Shown here one piece after another: positions 44,583-53,511 of a stretch of DNA of 64,000 nt (position 1 is its first letter; each line of letters opens with the position of its first letter). The position numbers and the translations under genes are program-made. A model generated the notes under the pieces. It did not search any database. It had not been told where the DNA came from and worked only from the letters and a program-made list of their open reading frames with translations. Source of the stretch: Roseateles sp049532965 (lineage in GTDB: Bacteria; Pseudomonadota; Gammaproteobacteria; Burkholderiales; Burkholderiaceae_C); the NCBI RefSeq assembly GCF_049532965.1, contig NZ_CP186694.1, positions 3,162,001 to 3,226,000 of the forward strand, read 5' to 3'.

Positions 44583-46010
44583 TCAGTTGCCGTTGGCAGG
44601 TTGCAGGTTCGCGCCACCCGGCTGGCCCGCAGGCGACGCAGCCACCGGGCCCGGCATCGCTTCGGCCCCGAGGCCCGCGGTCTCGTCCTCCACTCGCGGC
44701 AGCGTCTTCACGGTCCGGATCGCCGCCACCTGCCAGGCCAGCACGGCCAGCAGCATCGCGCCCAGGCCGGCGAAAGCCAGCGCCGCGCGCAGGCTGACAT
44801 GCTCGCCCAGCCAGCCGCCGATCAACGCGCCCGGGCCGGCGGGAATCAGGATCAACCAGCGCATCGTGCTGGTCATGCGGCCGAGCAGCGGCCCCGGCGT
44901 CACCGCCTGCCGCAGGGACAGGAAGTTGATGAAGATGAACACCGCGCCGACGCCGAACATGAAGAGCGCGAACGCGAACGCCGCAACCCCCAGCGCATTG
45001 GCCGGCGCGACGCACAGCGCCGTCCAGCCGATGCCGCACAGCGCGAAGCCGCTGACCAGGCACGGGCCGGGTCCCAGCCGCGCGCTGACGCGATGCCCGA
45101 GCGCGCTGGCCAGCACGGTCCCCGCGCCCAGCGCGATGTAGGACAGGCCCACGCTCTGCGCGGACAGGCCCAGCACCCGCGTCGCGAAAAGGATCTGCAC
45201 GACCTGGGCCGCCTGATTGAACATCTGCCAGCCGCCGACCGCGCAGGCCAGCGCGACCAGCATGCGCTTGCCGCGCACGAAGGCGATGCCCGCCTTCAGG
45301 TCGCGCCAGAAGTCGGCGCCGTCGAGGCGATGCAGGGTCTCCGTGACGCGCACGCCGCGCAGGATGACTGCGGAGGCCATCAGCAGCAGCGCGTCCACCG
45401 CCAGCGCCAGCGGCGCGCCGACCAGCTTGATCAACGCGCCGGCCACGCCGGGGCCTGCGACTTCGGCGCCTGAGGACGCGAGGGCGTTCTTCGCATGGGC
45501 CTCCACCAGGCGGTCACGGCTCACCACCTGGGTCAGCACGATCTGCGAGGCGCTGCCGGCGATCGTGTAGACGGTGCCAAGCAGGAAGCCGACGAAGTAC
45601 AGCCACGGCATGCCGAGCCAGCCGAGCCAGTGGGCGATGGGCACCGAGCCGACGGCCACGGCCAGCGTGAGCTCGCCGACGATGTAGACCGGCAGCTTGC
45701 GCACGCGGTCCAGCCACACGCCGGCGGGCAGCGAGAACAGCACGAAGGGCACCAGCTCCATCGCCGTCAGCACACCCATCTGCGTGGGCGAGGCGTGCAG
45801 CAGCACCGCGGCCGTCAGCGGCAAGGCGAGCAGCGTGATCTGCCCGCCCAGCGAGCTGATCAGGATCGACGTCCACAGGCGCCGGTAGACGAGGTTGCGA
45901 AGCAGGTCCCCGGCGGGCAGCCGCAGAAGATCAAGGATGCGATCGAGGAAGCGATCGAGGGGGCGGTCGAGCAGACGGTCGACCCACGTGGATGGCCTCT
46001 TGGGCAGCAT
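44583..46010 (-). CDS. MFS exporter (MFS_3/EntS-like)
   Basis: A 475-residue transporter of about 12 helices. It resembles the EntS-type exporter group (LRNLVYRRLWTSILISSLGG, LPAGVWLDRVRKLPVY, SASQIVLTQVVSRDRLVEAHA). The substrate is unknown; relatives export siderophores, macrolides or other compounds. The first 30 residues form an unusual LDR-rich repeat encoded by a 12-bp tandem array, so the true start could be an internal one nearer residue 35. Confidence 0.85.
   Translation of the reverse strand: MLPKRPSTWVDRLLDRPLDRFLDRILDLLRLPAGDLLRNLVYRRLWTSILISSLGGQITLLALPLTAAVLLHASPTQMGVLTAMELVPFVLFSLPAGVWLDRVRKLPVYIVGELTLAVAVGSVPIAHWLGWLGMPWLYFVGFLLGTVYTIAGSASQIVLTQVVSRDRLVEAHAKNALASSGAEVAGPGVAGALIKLVGAPLALAVDALLLMASAVILRGVRVTETLHRLDGADFWRDLKAGIAFVRGKRMLVALACAVGGWQMFNQAAQVVQILFATRVLGLSAQSVGLSYIALGAGTVLASALGHRVSARLGPGPCLVSGFALCGIGWTALCVAPANALGVAAFAFALFMFGVGAVFIFINFLSLRQAVTPGPLLGRMTSTMRWLILIPAGPGALIGGWLGEHVSLRAALAFAGLGAMLLAVLAWQVAAIRTVKTLPRVEDETAGLGAEAMPGPVAASPAGQPGGANLQPANGN
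45939..45974. repeat. 12-bp tandem array at the 5' end of the MFS exporter
   Basis: Three 12-bp units with consensus GCGATCGAGGNN (plus strand), the third diverged, followed by a fourth decayed unit. On the coding strand they encode the LDRx repeat of the N-terminal tail. A candidate hotspot for length variation. Confidence 0.7.
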
Positions 46011-46403
46011 GTCGGAACTCCGGAAGCGGACCGCGTCGGCGTTGTGCGCCGCGGGCGGGCCGGGCGAGCGCGGCGCGGAAAACGCCTCGTTCGCGAAAAG
46101 CCAGGGACCTTGGGAACGGCGCGCGTCGGGCCGGCAAGGCGTCGCAGGGAATCTTGCGAAGCGTCCCTACGGTCGTCGCGCCTGACCGGATGGACCGAGC
46201 GGACGCACCGACGCGAGGGCGTCGTGTTTGGTGCGGTCGAGCAGCTTGGTCATCAGTCCGGCTCCGATCGGGGATCGTGGCGTGAGAGCTTCCGGGGAGG
46301 AAGAAGGCGCCGATGCTATCAGCGCCCGCGATCGATCGACAAGTGAGGAAAGACAGGGCCGCCGGGCTCGACGGCCGCGATCTCGAACCGCCAGCCTCCC
46401 GGT
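46011..46403. other. Intergenic region between the MFS exporter and ggt
   Basis: 393 bp. It contains only a 28-codon minus-strand frame (46167-46253) without a recognised product. No terminator, repeat or RNA gene was seen. It probably holds the promoter of the MFS gene. Confidence 0.4.
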
Positions 46404-48035
46404 TCACCAGCCCGCGGCCGCCCCGTCCCGACGCGGGTCGCTGGCGGCGACATAGCCCTCCTCCGCCGGATCGCCGAGGCGCCAGATGAACTGGCCGGCA
46501 CCGAAGTCCTGGTAGCTGTCGTGGATGTCGCCGATCTGGTGACCCAGCGCGCGCAATCCGTCGATGGCGGCGGGATTCATCGTCGCCTCGACGTTGATGG
46601 ACAGCCCCTCGTTGAAGCGCCAACGCGGCGCATCACAGGCGGCCTGCGGATGCTGGCGGTAGTCGAGCATCCGCACCAGCGTCTGCATGTGGCCTTGTGG
46701 CTGCATGTTCGCGCCCATCACGCCGTAACTCATCTGCGGCCGGCCGTCCTTCATCAGGAACGCGGGGATGATGGTGTGGAACGGGCGCTTGCCCGGCGCG
46801 ACGACATTGGCGCTGTCCGCCTCGCGCGTGAAGCCGTGGCCACGGTTCTGCAGCGACAGGCCGTAGCCCGGCACCACCACACCCGAGCCGAAGCCCATGT
46901 AGTTGCTCTGGATGAAGCTGACCATCATGCCGCGCTCATCGGCGGCGGTGAGGTAGATCGTGCCGCCCTTGGCCGGATTGCCGGCACGGAAGTCCTGCGC
47001 GCGCTTCGTGTCGATGAGCCTGGCCCGCTCGGCCAGGTAGCCGGGATCGAGCAACTCCGACACCTGGACCCGCATCGTGCTGGGATCGCTGACGTAGCGA
47101 TACACGTCGGCAAAGGCGAGCTTCATCGCCTCGATCTGCAGGTGCTGCGACGCGGCCGAGTCGACGGGCAGCGCCGCGATGTCGAAGTGCTTGAGGATGC
47201 CCAGCGCGATCAGCGCGGCAATCCCCTGCCCGTTCGGCGGGATCTCATGCAGCGTGTGGCCGGCGTAGTCCATCGAGATCGTCTCGACCCACTGGGGCGC
47301 ATAGGCAGCGAAGTCAGCCGCCGTGATCGCGCCGCCGGTCTGGCGCGCGAAGGCGGCCGTCGCTTCGGCAATCTCGCCGCGGTAGAACGCGTCACCGCGT
47401 GTCTGTGCGATCAGGCGCAGCGTGCGCGCCGCGGCCGGAAAGCGGAACAGCTCGCCAACCTCCGGCGCGCGGCCCCGGGGCAGAAAGGCCTCCGCGAAGC
47501 CGGGTTGCGCCACGAGGTCGGGCACCTCGGACGCCAGGCGCCACTTGCCCTGCACGACCACCGGCACGGCGTACCCCCGCTCGGCAATCTCGATGGCCGG
47601 CGCCATCAGGTCGGCGAAGGGCAGTCGGCCGTAGCGCTCGCTGAGCGCCACCCATCCGCCGACCGCGCCCGGCACCGTCACCGTGTCCCAGCCGCGGCGC
47701 GGCATGGCGACACCGGGCCCGTGCTTGCGGTCGAAGTAGTCCGGCGTCCAGGCCTGCGGCGCAATCCCCGAAGCGTTCAGGCCCTGCAGCGAGTGGCCGT
47801 CCCAGACGATCGCGAAGGCATCGGAACCCAGGCCGTTGCTGCACGGCTCGACCAGCGTCATGCAGGCCGCGGCCGCGATCGCGGCGTCGACCGCGTTGCC
47901 GCCCAGCCCCAGGATGCGCAGGCCCGCCTGCGCCGCGAGCGGGTGGGACGTCGACACGACGTTGCGCGCGAAGACCGGACTGCGCTGGCTGGCATAGCCG
48001 CGGGTCCAGTCGAAGGCGTGAGAGGGGGCGGTCAT
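46404..48035 (-). CDS. ggt: Gamma-glutamyltransferase family protein
   Basis: A 543-residue Ntn-hydrolase of the GGT/cephalosporin acylase family, made as a proenzyme that cleaves itself before a catalytic Thr, here in KGGTIYLTAAD. Other motifs: LGGNAVDAAIAAA, the oxyanion region GFGSGVVVPGYG, and YGVMGANMQPQGHMQ. Unlike typical periplasmic GGTs it has no signal peptide (MTAPSHAFDWTRGY), so it appears cytoplasmic. It may act on glutathione, gamma-glutamyl compounds or an amide substrate. The start at 48035 follows the family pattern. Confidence 0.9.
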   Translation of the reverse strand: MTAPSHAFDWTRGYASQRSPVFARNVVSTSHPLAAQAGLRILGLGGNAVDAAIAAAACMTLVEPCSNGLGSDAFAIVWDGHSLQGLNASGIAPQAWTPDYFDRKHGPGVAMPRRGWDTVTVPGAVGGWVALSERYGRLPFADLMAPAIEIAERGYAVPVVVQGKWRLASEVPDLVAQPGFAEAFLPRGRAPEVGELFRFPAAARTLRLIAQTRGDAFYRGEIAEATAAFARQTGGAITAADFAAYAPQWVETISMDYAGHTLHEIPPNGQGIAALIALGILKHFDIAALPVDSAASQHLQIEAMKLAFADVYRYVSDPSTMRVQVSELLDPGYLAERARLIDTKRAQDFRAGNPAKGGTIYLTAADERGMMVSFIQSNYMGFGSGVVVPGYGLSLQNRGHGFTREADSANVVAPGKRPFHTIIPAFLMKDGRPQMSYGVMGANMQPQGHMQTLVRMLDYRQHPQAACDAPRWRFNEGLSINVEATMNPAAIDGLRALGHQIGDIHDSYQDFGAGQFIWRLGDPAEEGYVAASDPRRDGAAAGW

Positions 48036-48266
48036 CGGTGGTCTCCTGAAGAGGCGGGCGCCAAGGGTCACGTCGATCCGGCGGCCGCTTTTTGGAATGC
48101 GGCCGATCTTGCCCGAGCGCTTCGGCGTCCGACAGGCCGCAAGACCTGACCCGTGAAGGATCCGTGCGGATCGCGTAACGCATTGCAAAGCTGCGAATCC
48201 GCGTCAACACACGGCGCGGGGTTGCCGTTGTTCGCTCACCTTGTTCAACCCGCTGGAGTACACCAG

Positions 48267-48557
48267 ATGCAAGCCTTCAAGACCATCAAGACCCTGGCCC
48301 TGATTCCCGCCCTGCTGATCGCCGGTGCCGCCATGGCCCAAGGGACCGCCACGCCGGCCACGCCGGCCACGCCGGCGACTCCGGCAACGCCCGCCACGCA
48401 AGCCGCTCCGGCCACCGCTCCGGCGTCCGGCGCCAAGGCCGAGCACAAGACCGCCAAGCATCACAAGGCCACCGGCGAGAAGACGGAGCACAAGACCTCG
48501 CACAAGAAGGCCACCAAGGCCGAGAAGTCCGCTGAGGGCGCTTCTGCCGCGAAGTGA
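48267..48557 (+). CDS. Small exported repeat- and lysine-rich protein
   Basis: A 96-residue protein: signal peptide (MQAFKTIKTLALIPALLIAG, cleavage after AMAQ), a TPA repeat of six units, then a Lys/His-rich tail (KAEHKTAKHHKATGEKT). The mature part is all low complexity and strongly basic, resembling small alanine/lysine-rich periplasmic proteins that bind polyanions. Function unknown. A CTGGAG lies upstream of the ATG and a strong terminator follows. Confidence 0.75.
   Translation: MQAFKTIKTLALIPALLIAGAAMAQGTATPATPATPATPATPATQAAPATAPASGAKAEHKTAKHHKATGEKTEHKTSHKKATKAEKSAEGASAAK
48348..48401. repeat. 9-bp tandem repeat encoding TPA units
   Basis: Six 9-bp units (consensus GCCACGCCG; the first three are identical and the rest diverge) inside the small exported protein gene, encoding Ala-Thr-Pro repeats. 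In-frame unit gain or loss would alter only the linker length. Confidence 0.85.
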
Positions 48558-48599
48558 TTCGCCGTGACGCCGCACTGATTGCGTCGTCACTCCAAAAAG

Positions 48600-48638
48600 A
48601 AAACCGCAGCACCGGGAAACCGGTCTGCGGTTTTTTTC
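48600..48638 (+). terminator. Terminator, probably bidirectional
   Basis: AAACCGCA (48601-48608) pairs with TGCGGTTT (48626-48633), with an inner CCGG/CCGG pairing, followed by a seven-T run; an A-run on the left gives a T-run on the other strand. It can end both the small exported gene and bfd, which converge here. Confidence 0.9.
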
Positions 48639-48693
48639 TTTGCTCCGGACAAGCGGCCCGGACGGGGCGGCGCCTTTGGCGCCCCTTCTGGCC

Positions 48694-48933
48694 TCAGGCG
48701 GCGGCCAATCGGGCGATGGGGATGACCCGCGCCGGCGTCGAGCAGGTCACGCCGTGCGCCGCGGCGCAGGCGCGCAACGCCTCGTCGAAGACCTCGCGCG
48801 CGCAATCGTGACAGCTGCCGCAGGCGGAGGCGACCTGGGTTTCGTCCTGCAGCACGTCGAAGTTGTGCACGCCGTCGGCCACGCTGCGGCGGATGTCGCG
48901 GTCGGAAACTCGATGGCAGAGGCAGACGATCAT
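48694..48933 (-). CDS. bfd: Bacterioferritin-associated ferredoxin
   Basis: A 79-residue [2Fe-2S] ferredoxin with cluster ligands Cys4, Cys6, Cys38 and Cys41 (VCLCHR, ACGSC), the canonical Bfd spacing. It delivers electrons to bacterioferritin to release stored iron as Fe(II) when iron is scarce. The ATG at 48933 gives the standard MIVCLC start. A Fur-box-like site lies 50 bp upstream, consistent with iron repression. Confidence 0.95.
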   Translation of the reverse strand: MIVCLCHRVSDRDIRRSVADGVHNFDVLQDETQVASACGSCHDCAREVFDEALRACAAAHGVTCSTPARVIPIARLAAA

Positions 48934-48982
48934 GGCGGGCAAATCAGGATGAACCTGGAATGGCCGCGATACTAACGCAAAC

Positions 48983-49001
48983 GCGAATTCCTCTCAATTA
49001 G
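48983..49001 (-). promoter_or_regulatory. Fur-box-like site upstream of bfd
   Basis: GCGAATTCCTCTCAATTAG (plus strand). It shares GCGAAT-N3-TCTCA with the site in front of hemP at 49777. It is positioned in the bfd promoter region, between the bfr terminator and the bfd start. Likely a ferric uptake regulator site. Confidence 0.55.
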
Positions 49002-49048
49002 TCTCCGACACGGCGCGGGGACTCTCATCACCCACCGGGGGCCGGCGT

Positions 49049-49073
49049 AAAAAAGCCCCGGCTAGCGGGGCTT
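49049..49073 (-). terminator. Terminator of bfr
   Basis: A 7-bp stem AAGCCCC/GGGGCTT with a 7-base loop, followed on the minus strand by a T-run (49049-49054). It lies 49 bp after the bfr stop and separates bfr from bfd, so bfd needs its own promoter. Confidence 0.9.
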
Positions 49074-49121
49074 GGGGTTCCTGGCGGCGGCTGGGCTCCC
49101 CAGGATGGGCGTGGCTGGCGG

Positions 49122-49598
49122 TCAGCTGGCTTCGCCCATCTGGCTTTGCAGCCAGTTCTGTTCGCCGAGTTGCGCCACCAGCTCGATCTGGGTCTCCAGA
49201 TGGTCGATGTGCTCCTCGGTATCGCTGAGGATCTCCTCGAGCACCTCGCGCGACACGTAGTCGCGGATGCTCTCGCAGTAGGCGATTGCCTCCTTCAGCA
49301 GCGGATGGCTGCCCATCTCGATCTTCAGGTCGCAGTGGAGGATCTCCACGGCGTTCTCGCCGATGTACAGCTTGCCCAGGTCCTGCAGGTTCGGCAGGCC
49401 TTCCAGCATCAGGATGCGATCCATCAGCTTGTCGGCGTGCTTCATTTCCTCGATGGACTCCTGGTACTCGTGCTTGGCGAGACGGTCCAGACCCCAGCTC
49501 TTCAGCATCCGGTAATGCAGGAAGTACTGGTTGATCGCGGTGAGCTCGTTCTTCAGTTGCGCGTTCAAGTACTCGATGACCTTGGCGTCGCCCTTCAT
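49122..49598 (-). CDS. bfr: Bacterioferritin
   Basis: A 158-residue heme-containing ferritin forming a 24-mer iron store. Ferroxidase ligands Glu18, Glu51 and His54 and the heme-binding Met52 are at the canonical positions (NELTAINQYF, ESIEEMKHADKLMDR), and the second half carries SDTEEHIDHLETQ. The start at 49598 (MKGDAKVIEYLN) is standard. Divergent from hemP and just upstream of bfd. Confidence 0.96.
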   Translation of the reverse strand: MKGDAKVIEYLNAQLKNELTAINQYFLHYRMLKSWGLDRLAKHEYQESIEEMKHADKLMDRILMLEGLPNLQDLGKLYIGENAVEILHCDLKIEMGSHPLLKEAIAYCESIRDYVSREVLEEILSDTEEHIDHLETQIELVAQLGEQNWLQSQMGEAS

Positions 49599-49776
49599 GT
49601 TCTTCTCCTGGGATTCCTGTGTGGGATGGCGCGCATTGTCCTCATCCCTACGGCCAATGGGGACAAGACCCGCCCCTCCCGCTCTGCATGCGAAGCGTTC
49701 GCAGCCACGTTTCGCTCCTCGGAACAAGCGGGCAACCGTCAAGAAAAAACAATCGTCGCGATCTTCGGTTGCTATT

Positions 49777-49795
49777 GCGAATCGTTCTCATTAAG
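49777..49795 (+). promoter_or_regulatory. Fur box upstream of hemP
   Basis: GCGAATCGTTCTCATTAAG, a good match to the betaproteobacterial Fur box (AATGNGAAT half-sites). It ends one base before an in-frame ATG at 49796 and ten bases before the ATG at 49805 of hemP, so Fur would block initiation of the heme uptake operon in iron-replete cells. Confidence 0.75.
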
Positions 49796-49804
49796 ATGCG
49801 TCGC

Positions 49805-50029
49805 ATGAATGCCCATCACCACCCCCACATTGAGGCCCTGCAAGCCGCTGCGCTGGACGGCGCGCGGGTTGTCGCAGGCTCGCCGCGTGACGCGGCCCCG
49901 CTGACCCAGCGCCGGCGCATCAGCAGCCAGGCCTTGATGGGCAACGACCGGGAGGTCGAAATCGAGCACGCCGGCCAGCTCTACCGCCTGCGGGTGACAT
50001 CGCTGGGCAAGCTGATCCTGACCAAATGA
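49805..50029 (+). CDS. hemP: Hemin uptake protein HemP
   Basis: A 74-residue HemP-family protein. The C-terminal 45 residues hold the signature RRISSQALMGNDREVEIEHA and end YRLRVTSLGKLILTK. In Burkholderiales hemP is the first gene of heme uptake loci and is reported to be needed for or to activate heme receptor expression. Two in-frame ATGs (49796, 49805) are possible; the first abuts the Fur box. hmuR follows after 160 bp, which contain a small ACCCGC-TGA-GCGGGT hairpin at the stop. Confidence 0.85.
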   Translation: MNAHHHPHIEALQAAALDGARVVAGSPRDAAPLTQRRRISSQALMGNDREVEIEHAGQLYRLRVTSLGKLILTK

Positions 50030-50189
50030 CCCGCTGAGCGGGTGCGGCCGGCCGAGGACCGCCCCGCCCGCTCGCCTGCTTCGGCCTTCCGCCGCTTGTC
50101 CCGAACCCGGCCCACCGCGAGGGGGGCCCGCACCAGCCCGCGTCGCGCCAGCCCGTGCGAGATCCAAGAACTACAAGGATTTCGACACC

Positions 50190-52400
50190 ATGTCCCTGCG
50201 CCCGACGCCCGTCGCGCTCGCCCTGTCGTTGGCTTTTCCGTTGGCTTCGCCGCTGGCGTCGGCCCAGACGCAGCCCGTCGCCCCGGCCCCCACGACCGCG
50301 GAGTCTCCCCATCAACTCGGCGAACTGACCGTTTCCGCGACCCGCACCGAGCGATCGGTGGACGCGGTCCCGAACACCGTCACCGTCAAGACGCGCAAGC
50401 AGCTCGACCGCCGCGACGCCCGCGATCTCAAGGACCTGCTGTCCGACGAGGTCGACATCGACGTGAAGGCCATGACCCCGCGCTTCACCGCAGCGGGCGC
50501 CTCGACCGGCCGCGCCGGCAACGAGGGCATCAACATCCGGGGCCTGGAGGGCAACCGGGTGCTGATGATGATCGATGGCATCCGGTTGCCGCAGAGCTTC
50601 GCGTTCGGCGCGTTCGCGAGCGGCCGCGCGGACTTCGTCGACCTGAATGGCCTCTCGAGCGTCGAGGTGCTGCGCGGGCCGACGTCCACGTCCTACGGCA
50701 GCGACGGCCTGGCGGGCGCGCTGAGCCTGCGCACCCTGTCACCGGAGGACCTGCTGGTCGACGGCAAGACCTTCGCCGGCTTCGCGCGCCTGGGCGCAAT
50801 GAGCGTGGACGACTCGAAGCAGGCCTCCGCCGCGGTGGCCCTGAGCTCCGGCGACTGGACCGGCCTGCTGCAGGCATCGATCCGCCGCGGGCACGAGACC
50901 AGGAACGAAGGCGAGAACGGCGCGTCCAACGCCACGCGGACCAAGCCGAATCCGGCGGACGTCGACAGCAACAGCGTGATGGCGAAGCTGGGATATCGGG
51001 TGAACGCCAACCATCGCCTGATGGGCACGGTCGAGTACCGCGAGCGCAAGGTCGACACCGACGGGCTGTCCGCCGTCACGGCGCCACCGGCCAGCGGCAC
51101 CTTGCCCGCCACGGCCGTGCTGGCGCTGGACGCGCACGACAAGTCGGATCGCATGCGGGTTTCGCTGGAGCATCGTTACGAGGACCTCAACGCCACCTGG
51201 CTGCAGCAGGCGACCACGCACGTGTATGTGCAGGACAGCGAGACGCGCCAGTACTCCTTCGAGGACCGCAACACCGCCGCCGACCGCACGCGGCTGGGCA
51301 CCTACAAGGAGCGCCTCATCGGTCTGAGCTCGCAGGCGCAGACCCAGTTGGCAAATCAGCGCCTGAGCTACGGCGTCGACATCAGCCGCAACACCATCGA
51401 GGGCTTGCGCGACGGCACCGTGCCACCGGCCGGTGAGACCTTCCCGAACAAGCCCTTCCCCGACACGCGCTACACGCTGGCCGGCGCCTTCGTGCAGGAC
51501 GAGATCGAGACGGGCGACTTCACGATCATTCCGGCGCTGCGCGTCGAGCACTACAAGCTCTCCCCCAAGGCGGCAGGCTACGCGGGCGACATCGTCTCGC
51601 TGTCCGACCAGGCGGTGACGCCGCGCCTGGGCGCGATCTGGCGGGCGACGCCGCAGCTCCAGCCCTACGTGCAGTGGGCGCAGGGCTTCCGGGCGCCGAC
51701 GCCGGACCAGGTCAACAACGGCTTCGCCAATCCGGCGCAAGGCTACCGCAGCATCGGCAATCCCAACCTCAAGGCGGAACACGCCAACAGTTGGGAACTC
51801 GGCGTGCGCGGCAAGCTCATGGAGACGCTGCGCTGGCAGGTCAGCGCCTACGACAACCGCTATCGCGACTTCATCTCGCAGGAGGTCGTGAGCGGCTCCT
51901 TCACGCCGGCGGATCCCGCGGTCTTCCAGTACATCAACCTGAGCCAGGCCCGGATCAAGGGCGTGGAGGCGCGCATCGCCTGGGACGTCATGCCGGGGCT
52001 GGCGTTGAACGCGTCGGTCGCGAAGTCGCGCGGGCACGGCATCGAGAACGGCGTCGAAACGCCGCTCGACAGCGTCCAGCCGCTGCGCGGCAAGCTCGGC
52101 GCGCGCTACGAGTCCGGTCCCTGGTCGCTCGACGCCACCTGGGTGCACAGCTCCGGCAAGAAGCCGTCGGACGTCAGCACCGCGGGCTGGTTCACGCCGA
52201 AGAAGTACGACGTCGTCGATGTCGGCGCGGGTTACCGCTTCGACAAGACCTTCTCGGTCTCGGCCTACGTGACCAACCTCTTCGACAAGAAGTACTGGCG
52301 CTGGAGCGACGTGGTGGGCATCGCCGCCAACAGCGCGATCGTCGACAGCTTCACCGCCCCCGGACGCGCCGTGCAGGTGTCGCTGCGCGCCGATTTCTGA
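50190..52400 (+). CDS. hmuR: TonB-dependent heme/hemoglobin receptor
   Basis: A 736-residue outer-membrane receptor: signal peptide ending ASAQ, a TonB-box region (LGELTVSATRT), plug domain (INIRGLEGNRVLMMIDGIR), and a 22-strand barrel ending AVQVSLRADF. The heme-receptor boxes FRAP (500-503) and NPNL (524-527) are present, but the His normally found between them is absent; a Tyr is there instead. Energy comes from TonB, encoded in the same operon. Confidence 0.93.
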   Translation: MSLRPTPVALALSLAFPLASPLASAQTQPVAPAPTTAESPHQLGELTVSATRTERSVDAVPNTVTVKTRKQLDRRDARDLKDLLSDEVDIDVKAMTPRFTAAGASTGRAGNEGINIRGLEGNRVLMMIDGIRLPQSFAFGAFASGRADFVDLNGLSSVEVLRGPTSTSYGSDGLAGALSLRTLSPEDLLVDGKTFAGFARLGAMSVDDSKQASAAVALSSGDWTGLLQASIRRGHETRNEGENGASNATRTKPNPADVDSNSVMAKLGYRVNANHRLMGTVEYRERKVDTDGLSAVTAPPASGTLPATAVLALDAHDKSDRMRVSLEHRYEDLNATWLQQATTHVYVQDSETRQYSFEDRNTAADRTRLGTYKERLIGLSSQAQTQLANQRLSYGVDISRNTIEGLRDGTVPPAGETFPNKPFPDTRYTLAGAFVQDEIETGDFTIIPALRVEHYKLSPKAAGYAGDIVSLSDQAVTPRLGAIWRATPQLQPYVQWAQGFRAPTPDQVNNGFANPAQGYRSIGNPNLKAEHANSWELGVRGKLMETLRWQVSAYDNRYRDFISQEVVSGSFTPADPAVFQYINLSQARIKGVEARIAWDVMPGLALNASVAKSRGHGIENGVETPLDSVQPLRGKLGARYESGPWSLDATWVHSSGKKPSDVSTAGWFTPKKYDVVDVGAGYRFDKTFSVSAYVTNLFDKKYWRWSDVVGIAANSAIVDSFTAPGRAVQVSLRADF

Positions 52401-52416
52401 TCAGGAGAGTCTTTCC

Positions 52417-53511
52417 ATGCATGCCAGCTTCACCGCCCTGCGACAGGCCTTTGCCACCGCGCGTCAGGAGCGCAAGGCCCGCCACCGCGACATCGCCAGC
52501 GCCCTGAGCATCTCCGAGGGCGAGCTGCTCGCCGCGCACGTCGGTCCCTTCGCGGACGACGAGTCTCCGCTGCGCGCGCGCCGCCTGCGCGCCGACTGGC
52601 AGGACCTGATGGCGGCGCTCGAGCCGCTGGGGCCGCTGATGGCGCTGACCCGCAACGAGTCCTGCGTCCACGAGAAGGTCGGCGTCTACCGCGAAGTCAG
52701 CGCCCAGGGGCCGCAACGGCTGGTGGGCCTGGTGCTTGGCGGCGCGATCGACCTGCGCGTCTTCTACAGCCACTGGCGCCACGGTTTCGCCGTGGTGGAG
52801 CGTCTGTCCGACGGCGCGCCCCAGCGCAGCCTGCAGTTCTTCGATGCGGCCGGCCAGGCAGTCCACAAGGTCTTCCTGCGACCCGACAGCGCCCTCCCCG
52901 CCTACGAGGCACTGGTCGAGCGCTTCCTGTCGGACGACCAGCAGCCCGGCTTCGAGCCCGGCGACGCCTGGAGCGAGCCGGCCGAGACACCGGATGACCG
53001 CATTGACGTCGCCACGTTCCGCAACGAATGGGCCTCGCTGCGCGACACGCATGAGTTCTTCGGCCTGCTCAAGCGTCACGGCCTGAGCCGAACGCAGGCG
53101 CTGCGCCTGGCCGACCCGCGCTTCGCGCAGCCGGTGCCGCTGTCGAGCGCCCAGGAGCTGCTGAGCCGGGCGGCCCAGGAAGGGGTCTCCATCATGGTGT
53201 TCGTCGGCAATCCGGGGATGATCCAGATCCACAGCGGCCCGGTGCACAAGGTCGCGATGATGGGTCCGTGGATCAACGTGCTCGACCCGGGCTTCAACCT
53301 GCACCTGCGCGAGGACCACATTGCCAGTGCATGGCTGGTGCGCAAGCCGACGGTCGATGGGCTGGTGTGCTCGCTCGAGCTGTTCGACGCGCAGGGCCGC
53401 ACGATCGCGATGATGTTTGGAGAGCGCAAGCCCGGCCAGGCCGAGCGCTGCGACTGGCGCAACTTGCTGGAGAGCCTCGTCGAGGGGGCGCCGGAGGCCG
53501 TGCCATGCTGA
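52417..53511 (+). CDS. hmuS: Hemin-degrading factor / heme trafficking protein
   Basis: A 364-residue cytoplasmic protein of the HemS/ChuX-type duplicated fold. The N-terminal half has RHRDIASALSISEGELLAAH and the C-terminal half repeats the motif (LRDTHEFFGLLKRHGLSR). It carries heme from the ABC transporter or degrades it to release iron. AGGAG precedes the ATG. Its last 7 bases overlap hmuT. Confidence 0.93.
   Translation: MHASFTALRQAFATARQERKARHRDIASALSISEGELLAAHVGPFADDESPLRARRLRADWQDLMAALEPLGPLMALTRNESCVHEKVGVYREVSAQGPQRLVGLVLGGAIDLRVFYSHWRHGFAVVERLSDGAPQRSLQFFDAAGQAVHKVFLRPDSALPAYEALVERFLSDDQQPGFEPGDAWSEPAETPDDRIDVATFRNEWASLRDTHEFFGLLKRHGLSRTQALRLADPRFAQPVPLSSAQELLSRAAQEGVSIMVFVGNPGMIQIHSGPVHKVAMMGPWINVLDPGFNLHLREDHIASAWLVRKPTVDGLVCSLELFDAQGRTIAMMFGERKPGQAERCDWRNLLESLVEGAPEAVPC

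Noticed and set aside
46167..46253. 28-codon minus-strand frame in the region between ggt and the MFS exporter
   Set aside because: Too short, no ribosome site and no recognised product; could be chance in high-GC DNA.
48153..48266. Upstream extension of the small exported protein
   Set aside because: It would bury the signal peptide; the ATG at 48267 begins a clean signal sequence after CTGGAG.
48348..48401. CRISPR-like repeat
   Set aside because: Units are 9 bp, contiguous and in frame, with no spacers; it is a coding tandem repeat.
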